NCBI RefSeq assembly: GCF_000007925.1
Contig: NC_005042.1
Location: 1,550,001-1,614,000, forward strand
Length of the DNA stretch: 64,000 nt
DNA from: Prochlorococcus marinus subsp. marinus str. CCMP1375
GTDB lineage: Bacteria; Cyanobacteriota; Cyanobacteriia; PCC-6307; Cyanobiaceae
Direction: 5' to 3'
Part shown: piece after piece, positions 28,571-39,730 of the stretch
Numbering within the stretch: the stretch's first letter is position 1
Layout: the number at the start of each line of letters is the position of its first letter
Made by a program: the position numbers and the translations under genes
The notes under the pieces: model-generated
Database searches by the model: none
What the model was told of the DNA's origin: nothing
Seen by the model: only the letters and a program-made list of their open reading frames with translations

Positions 28571-29038
28571 TCATGGATTTCTTGTTAGATCTTCCATGTG
28601 ATGCGGTGTATCTCTAATAAAACTCTTTAAAAGATTGCTTTTAGCACCAAACTCTCTAGCCAATAAGTTGCAGGCCTTTTCAGGCATTGTTTGATTACCA
28701 CAAGTAAATACATCAATTGCCGCGTATCTACTTTCAGGCCAAGTATGTATTGAAATATGAGATTCAGCTAAGAGTGCTAACCCTGTTATCCCCTGAGGCT
28801 GAAATCTGTGCGTGATCATATTAAGGAGTTTTGCACCTGCAATCTTGGAAGCAGCTGTCAAACTAGTTCTCACAAATGCTTCATCATTGAGTTTATATTG
28901 ATCGCATCCATATAGCTCTAGAATGCAGTGTTTTCCTACCATGTCAGCAGAGCTGCCATTCTGTGAATTCGTTGTAATTGCTCGATTACAATTTACCCAT
29001 CCAGGATTGGGATGGAGGTAAGAAAGAGCTTGTTCCAT
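28571..29038 (-). CDS. speD: S-adenosylmethionine decarboxylase proenzyme
   Basis: 155-residue class 1b SpeD, which supplies decarboxylated AdoMet for spermidine. The self-cleavage site is between E92 and S93 in [12 protein letters not shown], generating the pyruvoyl group; the conserved H and C of HTWPE and DVFTCG follow. The start at 29038 gives an N-terminal extension of 32 residues ([14 protein letters not shown]) before [14 protein letters not shown]; that second ATG (28942) gives a length nearer the usual 120-130, but I recall similar extensions in relatives. It lies 25 nt downstream of recF. Confidence 0.92.
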
Positions 29039-29063
29039 CTAAAGATAATAAACGCTTTTTACA

Positions 29064-30191
29064 TTAACCGACTTCCAGAATTCCATCTTGCTGCAATGCT
29101 AATTCAAGGATTTGAGAATTTTTCCTCCAATCGCCTTCAAAAGCATCCAAATGGGTTGCACTTATTAAACATTGATGGTTGTCACCAACTGCCTCAAGAA
29201 GTAAAAGCTGTCGAATAGGATCAAGTTCTGCAAATACATCATCTAAAAGCAATATTGGAGGGTCTTTATACATTTCTCCAACAAATTCCAACTCAGCTAA
29301 TTTCAAAGCCAAAACAAGTGTCCTTTGCTGGCCAGCAGAGCCAAACTTACGAGCTGGAACCCCATTCAATAGAAATAACACCTCATCACGATGAGGCCCA
29401 ACTTTACAAATACCTAATCGCTCTTCTTCATTGCGCTGCTCAGCCAGTTGTTTTTCAATAGTTAATCGCCATGCCAATTCCTCCTCCTCTCCTTCCAAAA
29501 TACTACCCGGATGATACTTAAGCTCCAAATCTTCTTTGCCTTTGCTAAGACGCTTTTGCCAAGTTGCTGCAATAGGTCCCAAATGTTTTAAAGCCCTAAT
29601 ACGGCGACGATGAATCCGAGTACTGACCAATGCCATTTGTGAGTCAAAAGCATCTAAAAGAGCATAATGCTCATCTTTTGAACGATCTTTCCATTGACGC
29701 CAGAGTTGATTTCTCTGACGCAACAATCTATTAAATCTAGTAATTAAATCCCCATAAACTGGCTCAAGTTGCTGCACAACTCGATCAAGCCAATTTCTAC
29801 GAAGTAAAGGTTCCCCTCTCACTAAACTTAAATCCAGTGCACTAAAACCAACACATCTCAGTGAGCCTAATAAATCCAATTGACGAGCTAACGATTTACC
29901 ATTTCTAGATGCTTTTCTTCCTCCTAATTTACGAAATTCCAATTGAAGTTTTTCCTCATCACTTGTAATTGCACGAACAACTGCCTCACTGGCTCCCCAA
30001 TGAATTAGATCTTGGTCACTACTCGAACGATGGGAACGTAAACTGCCTAACAACTCTACTGCTTCTAAAAGGTTTGATTTGCCAGCACCATTAGGCCCAA
30101 TAACCAAAAGGCGTTTCTCAGTTAATTTCAATTTGAGGCTTCTGTAACTGCGGAAATAACGCAGTTCTAATTGCTGAAGGCTGATCTTAAT
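29064..30191 (-). CDS. recF: DNA replication and repair protein RecF, non-canonical start
   Basis: SMC-like ATPase that loads RecA at gaps. Walker A is [14 protein letters not shown], the signature [16 protein letters not shown] and Walker [15 protein letters not shown]. The family N-terminus is present in frame upstream of the first usual start codon (TTG 30131): [19 protein letters not shown]. Between that TTG and the upstream in-frame stop there is no ATG, GTG or TTG before it, so I place the start at ATT 30191 (375 aa); a neighbouring ATC or CTT is also possible. It runs toward speD, 25 nt away. Confidence 0.8.
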   Translation of the reverse strand: MKISLQQLELRYFRSYRSLKLKLTEKRLLVIGPNGAGKSNLLEAVELLGSLRSHRSSSDQDLIHWGASEAVVRAITSDEEKLQLEFRKLGGRKASRNGKSLARQLDLLGSLRCVGFSALDLSLVRGEPLLRRNWLDRVVQQLEPVYGDLITRFNRLLRQRNQLWRQWKDRSKDEHYALLDAFDSQMALVSTRIHRRRIRALKHLGPIAATWQKRLSKGKEDLELKYHPGSILEGEEEELAWRLTIEKQLAEQRNEEERLGICKVGPHRDEVLFLLNGVPARKFGSAGQQRTLVLALKLAELEFVGEMYKDPPILLLDDVFAELDPIRQLLLLEAVGDNHQCLISATHLDAFEGDWRKNSQILELALQQDGILEVG

Positions 30192-30264
30192 TAAGGCACC
30201 TTTAGCTAAGCTAACTCTATTGAGACTTTATTAGTTCTCATCTTTCGACTTACGGTCGATTTTT

Positions 30265-30338
30265 GGGCATGTAGCTCAGTTGGATAGAGCATCAGATTCC
30301 GGTTCTGAGAGTCGGGGGTTCGAGTCCCTCCATGCTCG
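30265..30338 (+). tRNA. tRNA-Arg (anticodon CCG)
   Basis: 74-nt cloverleaf starting GGGCATG (30265) and closing with CATGCTC plus discriminator G (30338); the second acceptor pair is a G-U. The D arm GCTCAGTTGGATAGAGC and T arm GGGGGTTCGAGTCCCTC are intact. The loop TTCCGGT gives anticodon CCG, reading CGG. Confidence 0.96.
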
Positions 30339-30350
30339 TAAAAACAAATC

Positions 30351-30803
30351 TCATCTAATGCGATAAGCCATTGTTCTTATCCCACTTGGATCAATGATAA
30401 ATCCTTCCTCTTCTAACGGCCGTATAGAAATAATTGGCGCAGAGACTGACACACTGCATCCAGGTAAGTCCTTTCTAATAATTGCAAGTGCGTGATGAAT
30501 TAATACAGCTAAAAACTTTTTTTGATTATCCCCTGGAGCAGCAACAAGGTCCCATAAATTTGCATTTAATCCTTTGTCACTTGTGATGCGAACAAATCCA
30601 AAAAGTTTAAATGTTTTATCTTGCAAAATAGAAAGATTACAATAACTATTGTTCAAGGCTAAAGATAATTTCCTTGAAGAATAAGTATCTGCATTACATC
30701 TAGATAGCAATCTATTAAGTTCTTGAGCAGTAGGAGCCTCATTGAGCTCTAAAAAAAAGCCTAAAGGAAGCTTAGATGATTTAGGGTTCTGAAAAGGGAA
30801 CAA
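30351..30803 (-). CDS. Conserved hypothetical protein, possibly GNAT-fold
   Basis: 150 residues without a clear family signature. The pattern (APTAQELNRLLSRCNADTY near the start, a central strand LFGFVRITSDKGLNANLWDL, then KKFLAVLIHHALAIIRKDLP and a final GFIIDPSGIRTMAYRIR) is reminiscent of a small GNAT acetyltransferase, but the usual Q/RxxGxG/A acetyl-CoA loop is not evident. It follows ppc by 3 nt and is likely its operon partner. Confidence 0.55.
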   Translation of the reverse strand: MFPFQNPKSSKLPLGFFLELNEAPTAQELNRLLSRCNADTYSSRKLSLALNNSYCNLSILQDKTFKLFGFVRITSDKGLNANLWDLVAAPGDNQKKFLAVLIHHALAIIRKDLPGCSVSVSAPIISIRPLEEEGFIIDPSGIRTMAYRIR

Positions 30804-30806
30804 CTC

Positions 30807-33800
30807 TTAACCTGTGTTGCGCATCCCAGCCGCAATGCCATTAATGGTTAACAAAGCACCTCTTAAGAGTTCACTTCTACTATACGTACGTCCAATATCA
30901 CCTTCGGTTAACAAAGTCTCACTCATAGGTGGCTGTCGATTTTGATCACGTAAACGACAGAGTAAAGCCACTTGAAGAAAGCCTAAAGGCACTATTGTGC
31001 GATTACGTAGATCTACTGACAACTGTAATGCTGGGTCAGCACTCAATAGTTTTGGCTTACCAGTGATTTCTAAAACCAATCGCCTAGTTAACTTGTACTC
31101 ATTAGAAATTATTTCAAAAATACAATTAAACGCTTCTCTATTTTCATGACTTCCAAGACTAGTCATGTAATGGTAAGCAACCTCTAGATCTACTTTAGAA
31201 AGAGTCATCTCTACCTTAGAGATCAACATACGAAAAAAAGGCCAACGCTGATTAAGCATCCTTAACAATTCAATGTGGTCTGGATCAGACTTAAGTTCTT
31301 CTTCCAAAGCTGTTCCAACACCAAACCAACTAGGTAAAAGAAAACGACTTTGTGTCCAACCAAAAACCCATGGAATAGCTCTTAAGCTCGAAAGATCTTT
31401 AGCACCAGTTTTCCTACGAGCAGGGCGACTAGATATTTGCAATTTACTAATCTCCTCTATTGGAGTTACTTCTTGAAAAAAAGCAACTAAATCAGGATTG
31501 TCATGAACAAGGGCTCTGTAATGTTGCCTAGAGCGGACAGCTAAACGTGTCATTAACTCATTCCAACTGGGAGTTGCATCCCATTGATTAGTTACCAAGC
31601 TGTTCTGCAACACAGCTGTTGTCACTGTCTCAAGGTTATAAAGCGCAAGTTCAGGCAGGCTGTATTTTGACGCTAGGACTTCTCCTTGTTCCGTAATTTT
31701 AATGCGTCCTTTTAATGTTCCACTGGGTTGAGCAAGTATGGCTTGATACGCAGGTCCCCCTCCTCTACCAACAGATCCACCACGACCATGAAATAAGCGT
31801 AAAGCAACTCCATGACTACTGGCTAAATTCTGAAGAGCTATTTGCGCCTGATGAATCTCCCAATTGCTTGATAAAAAACCTGAATCTTTGTTGCTATCAG
31901 AATAACCAAGCATTAGCTCTTGTAGTGGTTGAGATTTTTCCCCCACTCGAGGTAATAACTTAAGATAAATCTCAGATTGAAATAATTCCTCCATCACCGA
32001 TGGAGCATGTTGAAGATCTTCGACTGTCTCAAACAAAGGAATAACTAGTAAATCAGAAGATTCCGAAGAGATGTCTACTAATCCATACTCTTTTGCAAGA
32101 AGAAGAACCTCCAAAAGATCAGAAACTGTATGACTCATCGAAATTACATATGAACGGCATATCCGGCTCCCAAACTCTTTTTGCAAGCGATCAAGCATTC
32201 TAAATACAGCAAATGTTTCTTCAGTACTTTTGGACCATTGAACTGCTGAAGGAATTAATGGTCTCAATGTTTGCAGCTCATCCATCAACCATATAACTTT
32301 CTCATCTTCAGTCATCTCTATATAGCTCTTGGGAAGATTGAGATATCTCGTTAATTCGTCAATGGCCTCACTGTGACGAGTACTTTCTTGTCGAATATCA
32401 AGGCTTGCCAATGAAAAGGCAAAAATATGAACCTGAGTCAATAGTGTATCTAATTGTTCACAACTTAAATTAGTTGCAACCAGACTGTTTCTAATCAGTT
32501 CTAGATCCCTTCTAAATTCATCAATAGAGCAATAATGTAGATCTTCATCGGGATTATTAGAGACATTAGTCCTTTCTATAGTTGTCGCCCAACCTGCTTC
32601 TGAAAGTTCTTGATTGCGTTGTTGAGTAAACTTCAAACGCTCAAGTGTATAACTTAGTTTTAATCGATAAGGTTCAAGTCTGTATCTAGCTGCTCGTTCT
32701 TCATAAATGTGTGGAAAACGAACACGATCCATTTCCAAAGATTCAAGAAGTTGAGTACTCACTTGACTCCATTGCATTGAGATACTCAATTGATTTCTCA
32801 ATTCTTGTACTGAATGCATATAGCGATCCAACATCAACTTCCGTTGATAACAAGCAGTACGCCACGTAATCTCCGGTGTTACAGACGGATTGCCATCTCT
32901 ATCAGAGCCGACCCACGACCCGAAAGTACAAAATGCTTCCTGAGGAACATCAATATCTGGATAACTTTGAGATAGAGCAGAACAAATTCGACGGCGCAGC
33001 TGAGGCATTGCATCAAATAAGACCTGTTGAAAATAGTGCAGTGCATAATCAACTTCATCTAACACTGTAGGCTTAAATTGATGTAGCTCATCCGTTCGCC
33101 ACCATAGTCTTATCTCCTCCTCTAATTGCAATCTTAAATTATCTCTCTCAGACAATGAAAAGACTTCATCTGATTGAAGCTGTTGTAATAAACTAGCTAC
33201 TCGGCGTTGCTTATGTCTAACCGTATGTCTAACTATTTCAGTAGGGTGTGCTGTAAAAACAAGTCGAATATCCATTTCTCTTAACAACTCCTCCAGCTGT
33301 CCTGGCGGAACATTTAAGCGACGTAAGCGGTCAAAAAGTTCACTAAAAGTTGCTGGAGCAGTCTGACTTGCCAATGGAGGAGCAAACGGGTCTATAGAAG
33401 TATTAATTTTTTCTTCTTGGCCCCGACTAATACTTTCCAAGTAACTATCTTCCTCAATTCTTTGCTCAAGGATGTTCACTAACTGAAAATATAAGGAAAA
33501 CGCTCTAGCCGCAGAAATAGCTTCTGCCAAATCCATTTCTTTGATCAATTCAACAATCTCATTAATTTGATTAGTCTGTTCTTCCCCAACAATCCCACTT
33601 GAGTTACTTAATTGTTTTAGGCGTAAAAGACGTTCTACTTGCTCTAATGGACATTCACTACGCACAACAGTTTCCCAAAGGTCCTCAACTAACTCCAAAC
33701 GTTTCTGTAATAGTCTGCCAGACATATGGTCGGCTAAAATCTGACTCGATTCTTTTCTATCAGGAACTTGTTTAGATGCTTCTAACATCGAAAAATTATC

Positions 33801-33812
33801 TAATTCAGTCAT
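30807..33812 (-). CDS. ppc: Phosphoenolpyruvate carboxylase
   Basis: 1001 residues; adds bicarbonate to PEP to give oxaloacetate, replenishing the incomplete TCA cycle. Catalytic signatures are present: [20 protein letters not shown] (His and Arg), [33 protein letters not shown], and [16 protein letters not shown]. The C-terminus ends with the conserved [10 protein letters not shown] that carries active-site residues. It overlaps gshA at an ATGA junction, an arrangement implying co-transcription. Confidence 0.98.
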   Translation of the reverse strand: MTELDNFSMLEASKQVPDRKESSQILADHMSGRLLQKRLELVEDLWETVVRSECPLEQVERLLRLKQLSNSSGIVGEEQTNQINEIVELIKEMDLAEAISAARAFSLYFQLVNILEQRIEEDSYLESISRGQEEKINTSIDPFAPPLASQTAPATFSELFDRLRRLNVPPGQLEELLREMDIRLVFTAHPTEIVRHTVRHKQRRVASLLQQLQSDEVFSLSERDNLRLQLEEEIRLWWRTDELHQFKPTVLDEVDYALHYFQQVLFDAMPQLRRRICSALSQSYPDIDVPQEAFCTFGSWVGSDRDGNPSVTPEITWRTACYQRKLMLDRYMHSVQELRNQLSISMQWSQVSTQLLESLEMDRVRFPHIYEERAARYRLEPYRLKLSYTLERLKFTQQRNQELSEAGWATTIERTNVSNNPDEDLHYCSIDEFRRDLELIRNSLVATNLSCEQLDTLLTQVHIFAFSLASLDIRQESTRHSEAIDELTRYLNLPKSYIEMTEDEKVIWLMDELQTLRPLIPSAVQWSKSTEETFAVFRMLDRLQKEFGSRICRSYVISMSHTVSDLLEVLLLAKEYGLVDISSESSDLLVIPLFETVEDLQHAPSVMEELFQSEIYLKLLPRVGEKSQPLQELMLGYSDSNKDSGFLSSNWEIHQAQIALQNLASSHGVALRLFHGRGGSVGRGGGPAYQAILAQPSGTLKGRIKITEQGEVLASKYSLPELALYNLETVTTAVLQNSLVTNQWDATPSWNELMTRLAVRSRQHYRALVHDNPDLVAFFQEVTPIEEISKLQISSRPARRKTGAKDLSSLRAIPWVFGWTQSRFLLPSWFGVGTALEEELKSDPDHIELLRMLNQRWPFFRMLISKVEMTLSKVDLEVAYHYMTSLGSHENREAFNCIFEIISNEYKLTRRLVLEITGKPKLLSADPALQLSVDLRNRTIVPLGFLQVALLCRLRDQNRQPPMSETLLTEGDIGRTYSRSELLRGALLTINGIAAGMRNTG

Positions 33813-34954
33813 GAGGAACTATTGTCAACTAATTTAGTTCTTGAGTGATCTTCCTGATTTCTCATTGTCTCAATAGAATCTTGAAGCAGAAGCGGCAAAG
33901 ACATTCCATGCGAAAAAGATTCCAGCCATTTCATTGACTGATTCCCTTTATCCAAAACTTCCTGAATTGGTGCAAGAACAGACAAGAGGTCTAACTCAAT
34001 TGCTATTGGTTTTACTTCATCAATTAATTCAGTAATCCAATCACGACAAGAAATTTCATGGCCATCACGCCAATGGTACAAAGTAGCATCAAGACTATTT
34101 GTCGCAGCTTTCACTTCATTCATATCACTTAAATCAACAAGTTCAACAGCGCTAAGCTTGCTGATTTTAACTGGATCCAATTGATTTGGATTCTTTATAA
34201 GACTAATGACTCTCAATTCAAGTAAAGCCGTAATCGCCAAAAGCAAATCACAATCTGTAATCAAGTCACATATGCGAAGCTCCAATCGATTCAATTCGTA
34301 AGGACGTCTCGATCCGTTAGGTCTAACAGCAGTCCAGAGATGGCGCTCATTGCACATAGTTCCCGTATTAAGTTGTTGCTCTATCCACTTCACATAATGA
34401 GAATGATTTAAAAACAAAGGTACTTTCTTTGGTGTTTTTGGAAATTGAATCCATCTTTGTGAATGAACTCCAGTAGGTACACCATCTAAAAAAGGAGAGC
34501 TTGCACTTAGCGCTAAATAAAGAGCAGCCTCACATCTAACTAAACGAAGAGCTTCAAAAATAACAGATATGTCTTCAATCCCTAAATTAATATGAATACT
34601 AGCTGTAACTACTTTTGTACCATAGTTTAATTCAATAAATTTATGATAAGGATTTGAAGGATCAGATCTTATAAACTTGGAACTATCTCCTAAACTTAAA
34701 GTACTTCCTGGCAAAATAGTTAAATCTCTACTTCTTAACCAATTTCGCAATCTTCTTCTAGGCTCCAAAAGTAATTCTTTGATATTTTCATAATATTTTT
34801 CAGGCTTTGTAATATATTCAAGATTACGTTGATCTGGTTCCTTCACAAAATCTGAAAACTCATTAGCTACTGCATCAGATACACCTACATGCTTTCCAGT
34901 ATTAAGACCTGTAAAAAGTTCAACTTCAAAGCCTTTGAGCAAAAAATCTTTCAT
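33809..34954 (-). CDS. gshA: Glutamate-cysteine ligase, cyanobacterial type
   Basis: 381-residue enzyme of the first step of glutathione synthesis. It starts [20 protein letters not shown], has the conserved [33 protein letters not shown] and [16 protein letters not shown] blocks typical of the cyanobacterial GshA lineage. It lies between trpE (3 nt upstream) and ppc (4-nt overlap), so trpE-gshA-ppc form one transcription unit. Confidence 0.93.
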   Translation of the reverse strand: MKDFLLKGFEVELFTGLNTGKHVGVSDAVANEFSDFVKEPDQRNLEYITKPEKYYENIKELLLEPRRRLRNWLRSRDLTILPGSTLSLGDSSKFIRSDPSNPYHKFIELNYGTKVVTASIHINLGIEDISVIFEALRLVRCEAALYLALSASSPFLDGVPTGVHSQRWIQFPKTPKKVPLFLNHSHYVKWIEQQLNTGTMCNERHLWTAVRPNGSRRPYELNRLELRICDLITDCDLLLAITALLELRVISLIKNPNQLDPVKISKLSAVELVDLSDMNEVKAATNSLDATLYHWRDGHEISCRDWITELIDEVKPIAIELDLLSVLAPIQEVLDKGNQSMKWLESFSHGMSLPLLLQDSIETMRNQEDHSRTKLVDNSSS

Positions 34955-34957
34955 AAA

Positions 34958-36475
34958 TCAAATAGAAGGTTCTAGGCAACCCAAAGCGATAAGCATTCCT
35001 TTGGCTTTATTCAAAGTTTCTTGAAATTCATTTTGTGGAATTGAATCAGCCACAATTCCTGCACCGGCTTGAACTTCCACATTAAAAAGATCCTTGGAAT
35101 GATGAGACACAAGCATTGTACGAATCGTTATTGCAGTATTTAATGCTCCATTTAAATCCATCGAACCATATACGCCAGAATAAGGTCCTCTGATATGAGG
35201 TTCCAACTCATGAATTAATTGCATAGCTCTAATTTTTGGCGCCCCTGAGACTGTTCCTGCAGGGAATGCTGCCATCAATAAATCCCATACATCCATATCA
35301 TCTTTAAGGTATCCCTGCAGCTCACTAACAATATGCATGACATGCGAATATTTTTCGATAATCATTAATTCATTTACTGATACAGAACCTGCTCTGCAGA
35401 CGCGTCCTAAATCGTTGCGGCCTAGATCTACTAACATGACATGCTCAGCTATTTCTTTAGGATCAGCTAAAAGTTGAGCTTCCAACTCGGAATCTTCATT
35501 AGCAGTTTTTCCTCTCGGGCGAGTACCTGCAATTGGGCGTAAACTTGCTGAAACTTTTTTATCAATAGGCTTCGCCTGAACCATGACCTCGGGACTAGAT
35601 CCAATAAGTTGCCAATCACCAAAATCATAAAAAGCCATAAATGGAGAAGGGTTGACTATTCGCAAACTCCTATAGAGTTCCAAAGGAGAGTGAGGAACTT
35701 GGGTCGTAAATTTTTGACTCAAAACAAGTTGAAAAATATCGCCTTTAGAAATGTATTCTTTTGCTTCTTCAACAGCATGTTCAAATTCAGACTTGCTCCA
35801 ATTACTCTCAATGGAATCAGGTATTGAAGGCTTTTGGTTCCATTTCAAAGATTTAATAGAAGGCAGTGGTTCTTGCATAAGACTCTCAAATTCCTTAATT
35901 CCTTGGAAGGCTTTTTCATACGCGTCTTCAGGGGAATCCGCGGACGTCAAATCTCCATAAGATACTGCTGTGATTAGTCTTTTAACTTGATCAAAAATTA
36001 AAATTTTATCCATGAACATCCAGATACCATCAGGGAATTGTTCATCATTTTGAGAATACACTGGTACTTTAGGTTCAATCCATTTGATCAACTCATATCC
36101 CCACATTCCATAAAGCTGCCCTAAAGATGGCAGGCCAGGAATTAATTGCGATTTATATGGTGCTAAACACTTTCTAAGAAGTTCAAATGGATTTCCAACA
36201 AATTCTTCTTTCTCGTTATTTCTCCAAGTTCTAGTTATTTTCTCTCCTTTTATAGTCACTACCCATAATGGATTGGACGCTACAACACTCCACCTACCCA
36301 AAGTATCTCCACCTTCAACTGATTCAAGCAGAACCCCTGGTGGATTCTTCTGGCCAATTTTTAGCCATGTAGAAAGAGGAGTCTCAAGATCTGCTGGCCA
36401 AGTTTGAACTAAGGGAATAAAATTTATACCCCTAGAAGCAGCATCTAAAAAAGAAACACGATCAGATATTGACAT
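34958..36475 (-). CDS. trpE: Anthranilate synthase component I
   Basis: 505-residue chorismate-using enzyme committing to tryptophan. The C-terminal catalytic domain shows GDIFQLVLSQKF, the IAGTRPRGKTANEDSELEAQ block, LVDLGRNDLGRVCRAGSVSV, PAGTVSGAPKIRAMQLIHEL and VQAGAGIVADSIP. The N-terminal LLESVEGGDTLGRWSVVAS motif of the feedback-regulated tryptophan site is present, favouring TrpE over PabB. The glutamine amidotransferase partner is not in the window. Confidence 0.92.
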   Translation of the reverse strand: MSISDRVSFLDAASRGINFIPLVQTWPADLETPLSTWLKIGQKNPPGVLLESVEGGDTLGRWSVVASNPLWVVTIKGEKITRTWRNNEKEEFVGNPFELLRKCLAPYKSQLIPGLPSLGQLYGMWGYELIKWIEPKVPVYSQNDEQFPDGIWMFMDKILIFDQVKRLITAVSYGDLTSADSPEDAYEKAFQGIKEFESLMQEPLPSIKSLKWNQKPSIPDSIESNWSKSEFEHAVEEAKEYISKGDIFQLVLSQKFTTQVPHSPLELYRSLRIVNPSPFMAFYDFGDWQLIGSSPEVMVQAKPIDKKVSASLRPIAGTRPRGKTANEDSELEAQLLADPKEIAEHVMLVDLGRNDLGRVCRAGSVSVNELMIIEKYSHVMHIVSELQGYLKDDMDVWDLLMAAFPAGTVSGAPKIRAMQLIHELEPHIRGPYSGVYGSMDLNGALNTAITIRTMLVSHHSKDLFNVEVQAGAGIVADSIPQNEFQETLNKAKGMLIALGCLEPSI

Positions 36476-36539
36476 TTATTTATCATCGCAGACTTAACAA
36501 ACAATTAAAACCTATCAGTCCTAAGAAGTTGTTATCTAA

Positions 36540-36965
36540 TCAAGCGTCGAACGTGTTTTTACCAGTAAATTTAATGCTTGCAGGATTTGGATTCTGACCA
36601 ATTCTGCGAGGATTATGATTTGTAATTGGTCTACCCTCATTAACTTTTTCTGGGAATACCCCATCTTTTGGATGAAGATACTCTGTATCTCCTCCTGGGA
36701 AAATTCTATAAATTTTAAAGTCCTCAATTCTAGGCTTAAAACCTCTAAATTGAGTCCCTAAGGCTAGGCATTGCTCCTTTCTAGCAAAATACATAATATT
36801 CTCTCCTTCGTTCATCATGGCTGCTCCCCCTGTAGGGAGTTCAAAAGCTTGTGATTTTTTACTTGTCCAAGTTATTGCATACTTCTCCTCAGTTTCAGCA
36901 GAATTCAGAAGGCCTCCTGTACTTCCAATACTTTGAGGGAGACTACCTTTGAGAACTTCAGTCAT
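36540..36965 (-). CDS. psaD: Photosystem I subunit II (PsaD)
   Basis: 141-residue stromal/cytoplasmic PSI subunit that docks ferredoxin. It starts [20 protein letters not shown] and has the conserved [40 protein letters not shown] and [23 protein letters not shown] 36965 gives the family N-terminus; the frame remains open to 37010 but adds unrelated residues. It lies between trpE (64 nt downstream) and the sensor-kinase-like gene. Confidence 0.96.
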   Translation of the reverse strand: MTEVLKGSLPQSIGSTGGLLNSAETEEKYAITWTSKKSQAFELPTGGAAMMNEGENIMYFARKEQCLALGTQFRGFKPRIEDFKIYRIFPGGDTEYLHPKDGVFPEKVNEGRPITNHNPRRIGQNPNPASIKFTGKNTFDA

Positions 36966-37076
36966 TGCGGTTCTTAATAAACTGACTTCACTACAAGTTG
37001 AAAGTAGCACTAACTTTTGTACCTTTTATCACTTTAGGAGGAGAACCTTCACACGAGTCAACATTAGAACCAGCAA

Positions 37077-38450
37077 TTATTTGATTTCTGCTGTGGGAAA
37101 AAATATTGTTATCCCTCTATCTCGTCTTCTGATTAATCTCCCACCAAGACTTGCCAATAATCTTTGAGTAGCAGCTTGAGTCAATTGAAGGCTTCCTGTA
37201 TTTGGGTTCCAACTTAATACAGTCCCAAGATCAGAATTTTGATCAAAAGTGCTTTCATTCCTTTGTTTTGTATATGAGAAATTACTGGTGATTTTGAGTT
37301 TTAGACGTTGTCCTGCTGGTCTCAATTCCAACAAGAGAATCCCTCCATTTTGAATCCCTCTAGTATTTCTATCAATTAATCCTCCCAACATCAATTCAAG
37401 ACGTTCAGGATCACTCAGGACCTCTGGTAAGTCTGGTGTTATATCTAATTGAAGTTTAATTCCACGTCTATTCAATTGTTGTTCCCAAACAGGAAATAAT
37501 ATTTCAAGAATATTCCCCAAATCCGTTTTAGCTAAATCTGACTTTTGAGTTTGATTTCTTTCAAGCTCAACAGCATTAAAAATCAACCCAAATCTATCAA
37601 TTTGCTCTGTACATTCTGCATCAATTTCTTTTAATCTAGAAACAACCGTAGGAGCTAAATCCTCCCTTCGCAATATTGACCGGATAAGTGTTCTAATAGT
37701 TGCCAAAGGAGTACGAATTTCATGAGTGAGAGCTTCTAATAATGAAATTTCTCCTGGAGGTTGAGACTCGTGTTGATCTAATTGCTCTGAATTCTGGTAA
37801 GTCTGAATATTTAAGCTAGGCGCAATACCTGCCAACCTAGAAGCAATAAGAGGCCAAAAAACCTTTGCTACATCTTCATTGCTGGTTAACTGGCCTAAAT
37901 CTGCCAAAGAATCTCGTATTTCCTTTGCTTGTTCTGGAGCTTCTAGATTCAATCTTTGATCCAAAATATTTAATACATCAGTCAAAGTTTCAGGATCACT
38001 TCTCATAATTAAATTTCTTTTACCTGGTTCACCTTGCAAAGCAAGAGCTATCTGCACTTCAGGAGTAAGTATTATTAGCAAAGGATCTTGTCCATCATTT
38101 TTACGTAAAGGCAACCGCCTAAAATGCTTAGAGCCAGAAACATTACCCTGATGAATCGACCTGGTAGATGCAGGCAATAAGCCTGCGTAAGGAGAACTAA
38201 GCATCGACAGTTCCTCAGGAGCCCATACCCATCCTTGCAATCGCGCCAATAATTTTGACTCATAGAGAGCTGGTAAAGGTGAAGCAAGCCAGAGTCCTTT
38301 CTCAAGGTTCATAGGCAACAAAATTTGTTCTTGGAGAATATCCAATGCAGCCCACCACAGTCTTCGAACAATTTGCTCATCAACGCTTCCAGTAGGTGCA
38401 CCAAGAGCCATACGCTGCTGAATAGAACTAATTGAAGCTGTATTTACCAC
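37077..38450 (-). CDS. Sensor histidine kinase with degenerate ATPase domain
   Basis: 457 residues. The N-terminal 230 have no membrane segment and no domain I recognise. The dimerisation domain keeps an H-box LTHEIRTPLATIRT with H243. In the expected ATPase domain the N-box position reads LGGLIDRNTRG (351-365) instead of NLxxNA, and no DxGxG G1 box or GxGLGL G2 box appears; the protein ends ASLGGRLIRRRDRGITIFFP. It could be a receiver of phosphate or a scaffold rather than a kinase. Start GTG 38450 shares one base with the rodA stop. Confidence 0.75.
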   Translation of the reverse strand: MVNTASISSIQQRMALGAPTGSVDEQIVRRLWWAALDILQEQILLPMNLEKGLWLASPLPALYESKLLARLQGWVWAPEELSMLSSPYAGLLPASTRSIHQGNVSGSKHFRRLPLRKNDGQDPLLIILTPEVQIALALQGEPGKRNLIMRSDPETLTDVLNILDQRLNLEAPEQAKEIRDSLADLGQLTSNEDVAKVFWPLIASRLAGIAPSLNIQTYQNSEQLDQHESQPPGEISLLEALTHEIRTPLATIRTLIRSILRREDLAPTVVSRLKEIDAECTEQIDRFGLIFNAVELERNQTQKSDLAKTDLGNILEILFPVWEQQLNRRGIKLQLDITPDLPEVLSDPERLELMLGGLIDRNTRGIQNGGILLLELRPAGQRLKLKITSNFSYTKQRNESTFDQNSDLGTVLSWNPNTGSLQLTQAATQRLLASLGGRLIRRRDRGITIFFPTAEIK

Positions 38451-39730
38451 TAATTTCGATGAAATAATTTTGCTCTACGAGATACAGATAGACACAGTCC
38501 TAACCCAATAAAACTAGCGATCAATGCTGTTCTTCCATAACTCATAAATGGTAATGGAATACCAGTTATAGGTCCAAGACCAATGGTCATAAAAATATTT
38601 ACTGCCACTTGAAATAAAATCATAGTAGCGATTCCAATAACAATTAAAGACTCAAAATTTGTATAAGCATTTCTAGCAATAGTCAATAGCCGAAAAATGA
38701 ATAGCAAAAATGCAATTGATACAAACATTGTTCCAAAAAAGCCTATTTCTTCTCCTAATGCACTAAAAATAAAATCTGTATGTTGTTCCGGAATAAAGCG
38801 TAATTTAGTCAATTGACCTTGTAATAAACCGGTTCCAAAAAGGCCTCCTGACCCTATCCCTATAGTACTTTGAATTAAATGATAACCTCCGCCAAGAGGA
38901 TCTTTCCCTGGATCAAGAAATAATATGAGTCGATCTCGTTGATAATCCTTTAAGGCATTAATCCAAAGCCAAGGTGTAGAAATAGCTATTCCACTTAAAG
39001 TGCTCATTGTTAAAAATGCACTCAAATATTTTTTAGGCAATGAACGATATGCCAAGAATCCCATGAAAGGAATCCATAAAAAAAGTCCCCAATGAAATAT
39101 TCCAACTAAAACAGCTGTAAGAATTCCTGATAAAAATAATAACAACCACTCCAACGGCATACCTGACCAATAAAGCATAATCAACAAGACTGCTCCAAAA
39201 ACAAGTGACGTGCCTAAATCAGGTTGAATAAAAACCAAAAACCAAGGTATTAAAATGACTACAAAAGGCCTCCATAATTGTATTGGAGAATTAAACTTTT
39301 GATTTTCAAGTATAGAAGCAAGAATAATTATCAAAGAGATTTTTGCAATTTCAGAGGGCTGAATATTTAATCCTCCAATACTGAGCCAGCGTTGTGCCCC
39401 TAAAGCAGAAACACCTAAAAGTTTTACAGCTAAAAGACTAGAAATAGTAATTAAGTATAAAGGAAATAAAAAATTACGTATTCTTTCTAAATGCAATCGA
39501 GAAATAATTAATGCAAGAAAACCCCCAAATACTGCAGTAATTAAATGCTGGTACCAACTGCCATAAAATACTTGTCTTTGAGTACTTGCAATTAATACAC
39601 TAGATAAAACAACTAAACTTAAAGGAACAAACCAAAGAATTAATTCAGCATCATTTAACTGTTTTCTTCTGAAATCTAATTTTGTTGATCGATTACTCTG
39701 TCGAGCAAAAGAATTAACAATAGAAGGCAT
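38450..39730 (-). CDS. rodA: SEDS-family cell-wall glycosyltransferase RodA/FtsW
   Basis: 426 residues, about ten membrane helices. It polymerises lipid II for peptidoglycan. Diagnostic parts are GAQRWLSIGGLNIQPSEIAK, FIQPDLGTSLVFGAVLL, and the C-terminal PEQHTDFIFSALGEEIGFFG followed by GIPLPFMSYGRTALIASFIG. The ending resembles RodA more than FtsW. It lies immediately downstream of mrp (no gap) and runs into the kinase-like gene. Confidence 0.88.
   Translation of the reverse strand: MPSIVNSFARQSNRSTKLDFRRKQLNDAELILWFVPLSLVVLSSVLIASTQRQVFYGSWYQHLITAVFGGFLALIISRLHLERIRNFLFPLYLITISSLLAVKLLGVSALGAQRWLSIGGLNIQPSEIAKISLIIILASILENQKFNSPIQLWRPFVVILIPWFLVFIQPDLGTSLVFGAVLLIMLYWSGMPLEWLLLFLSGILTAVLVGIFHWGLFLWIPFMGFLAYRSLPKKYLSAFLTMSTLSGIAISTPWLWINALKDYQRDRLILFLDPGKDPLGGGYHLIQSTIGIGSGGLFGTGLLQGQLTKLRFIPEQHTDFIFSALGEEIGFFGTMFVSIAFLLFIFRLLTIARNAYTNFESLIVIGIATMILFQVAVNIFMTIGLGPITGIPLPFMSYGRTALIASFIGLGLCLSVSRRAKLFHRN

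Noticed and set aside
29064-30131. Taking recF from TTG 30131
   Set aside because: This cuts off the conserved first strand and FRSYRSLKL segment that continue in frame upstream.
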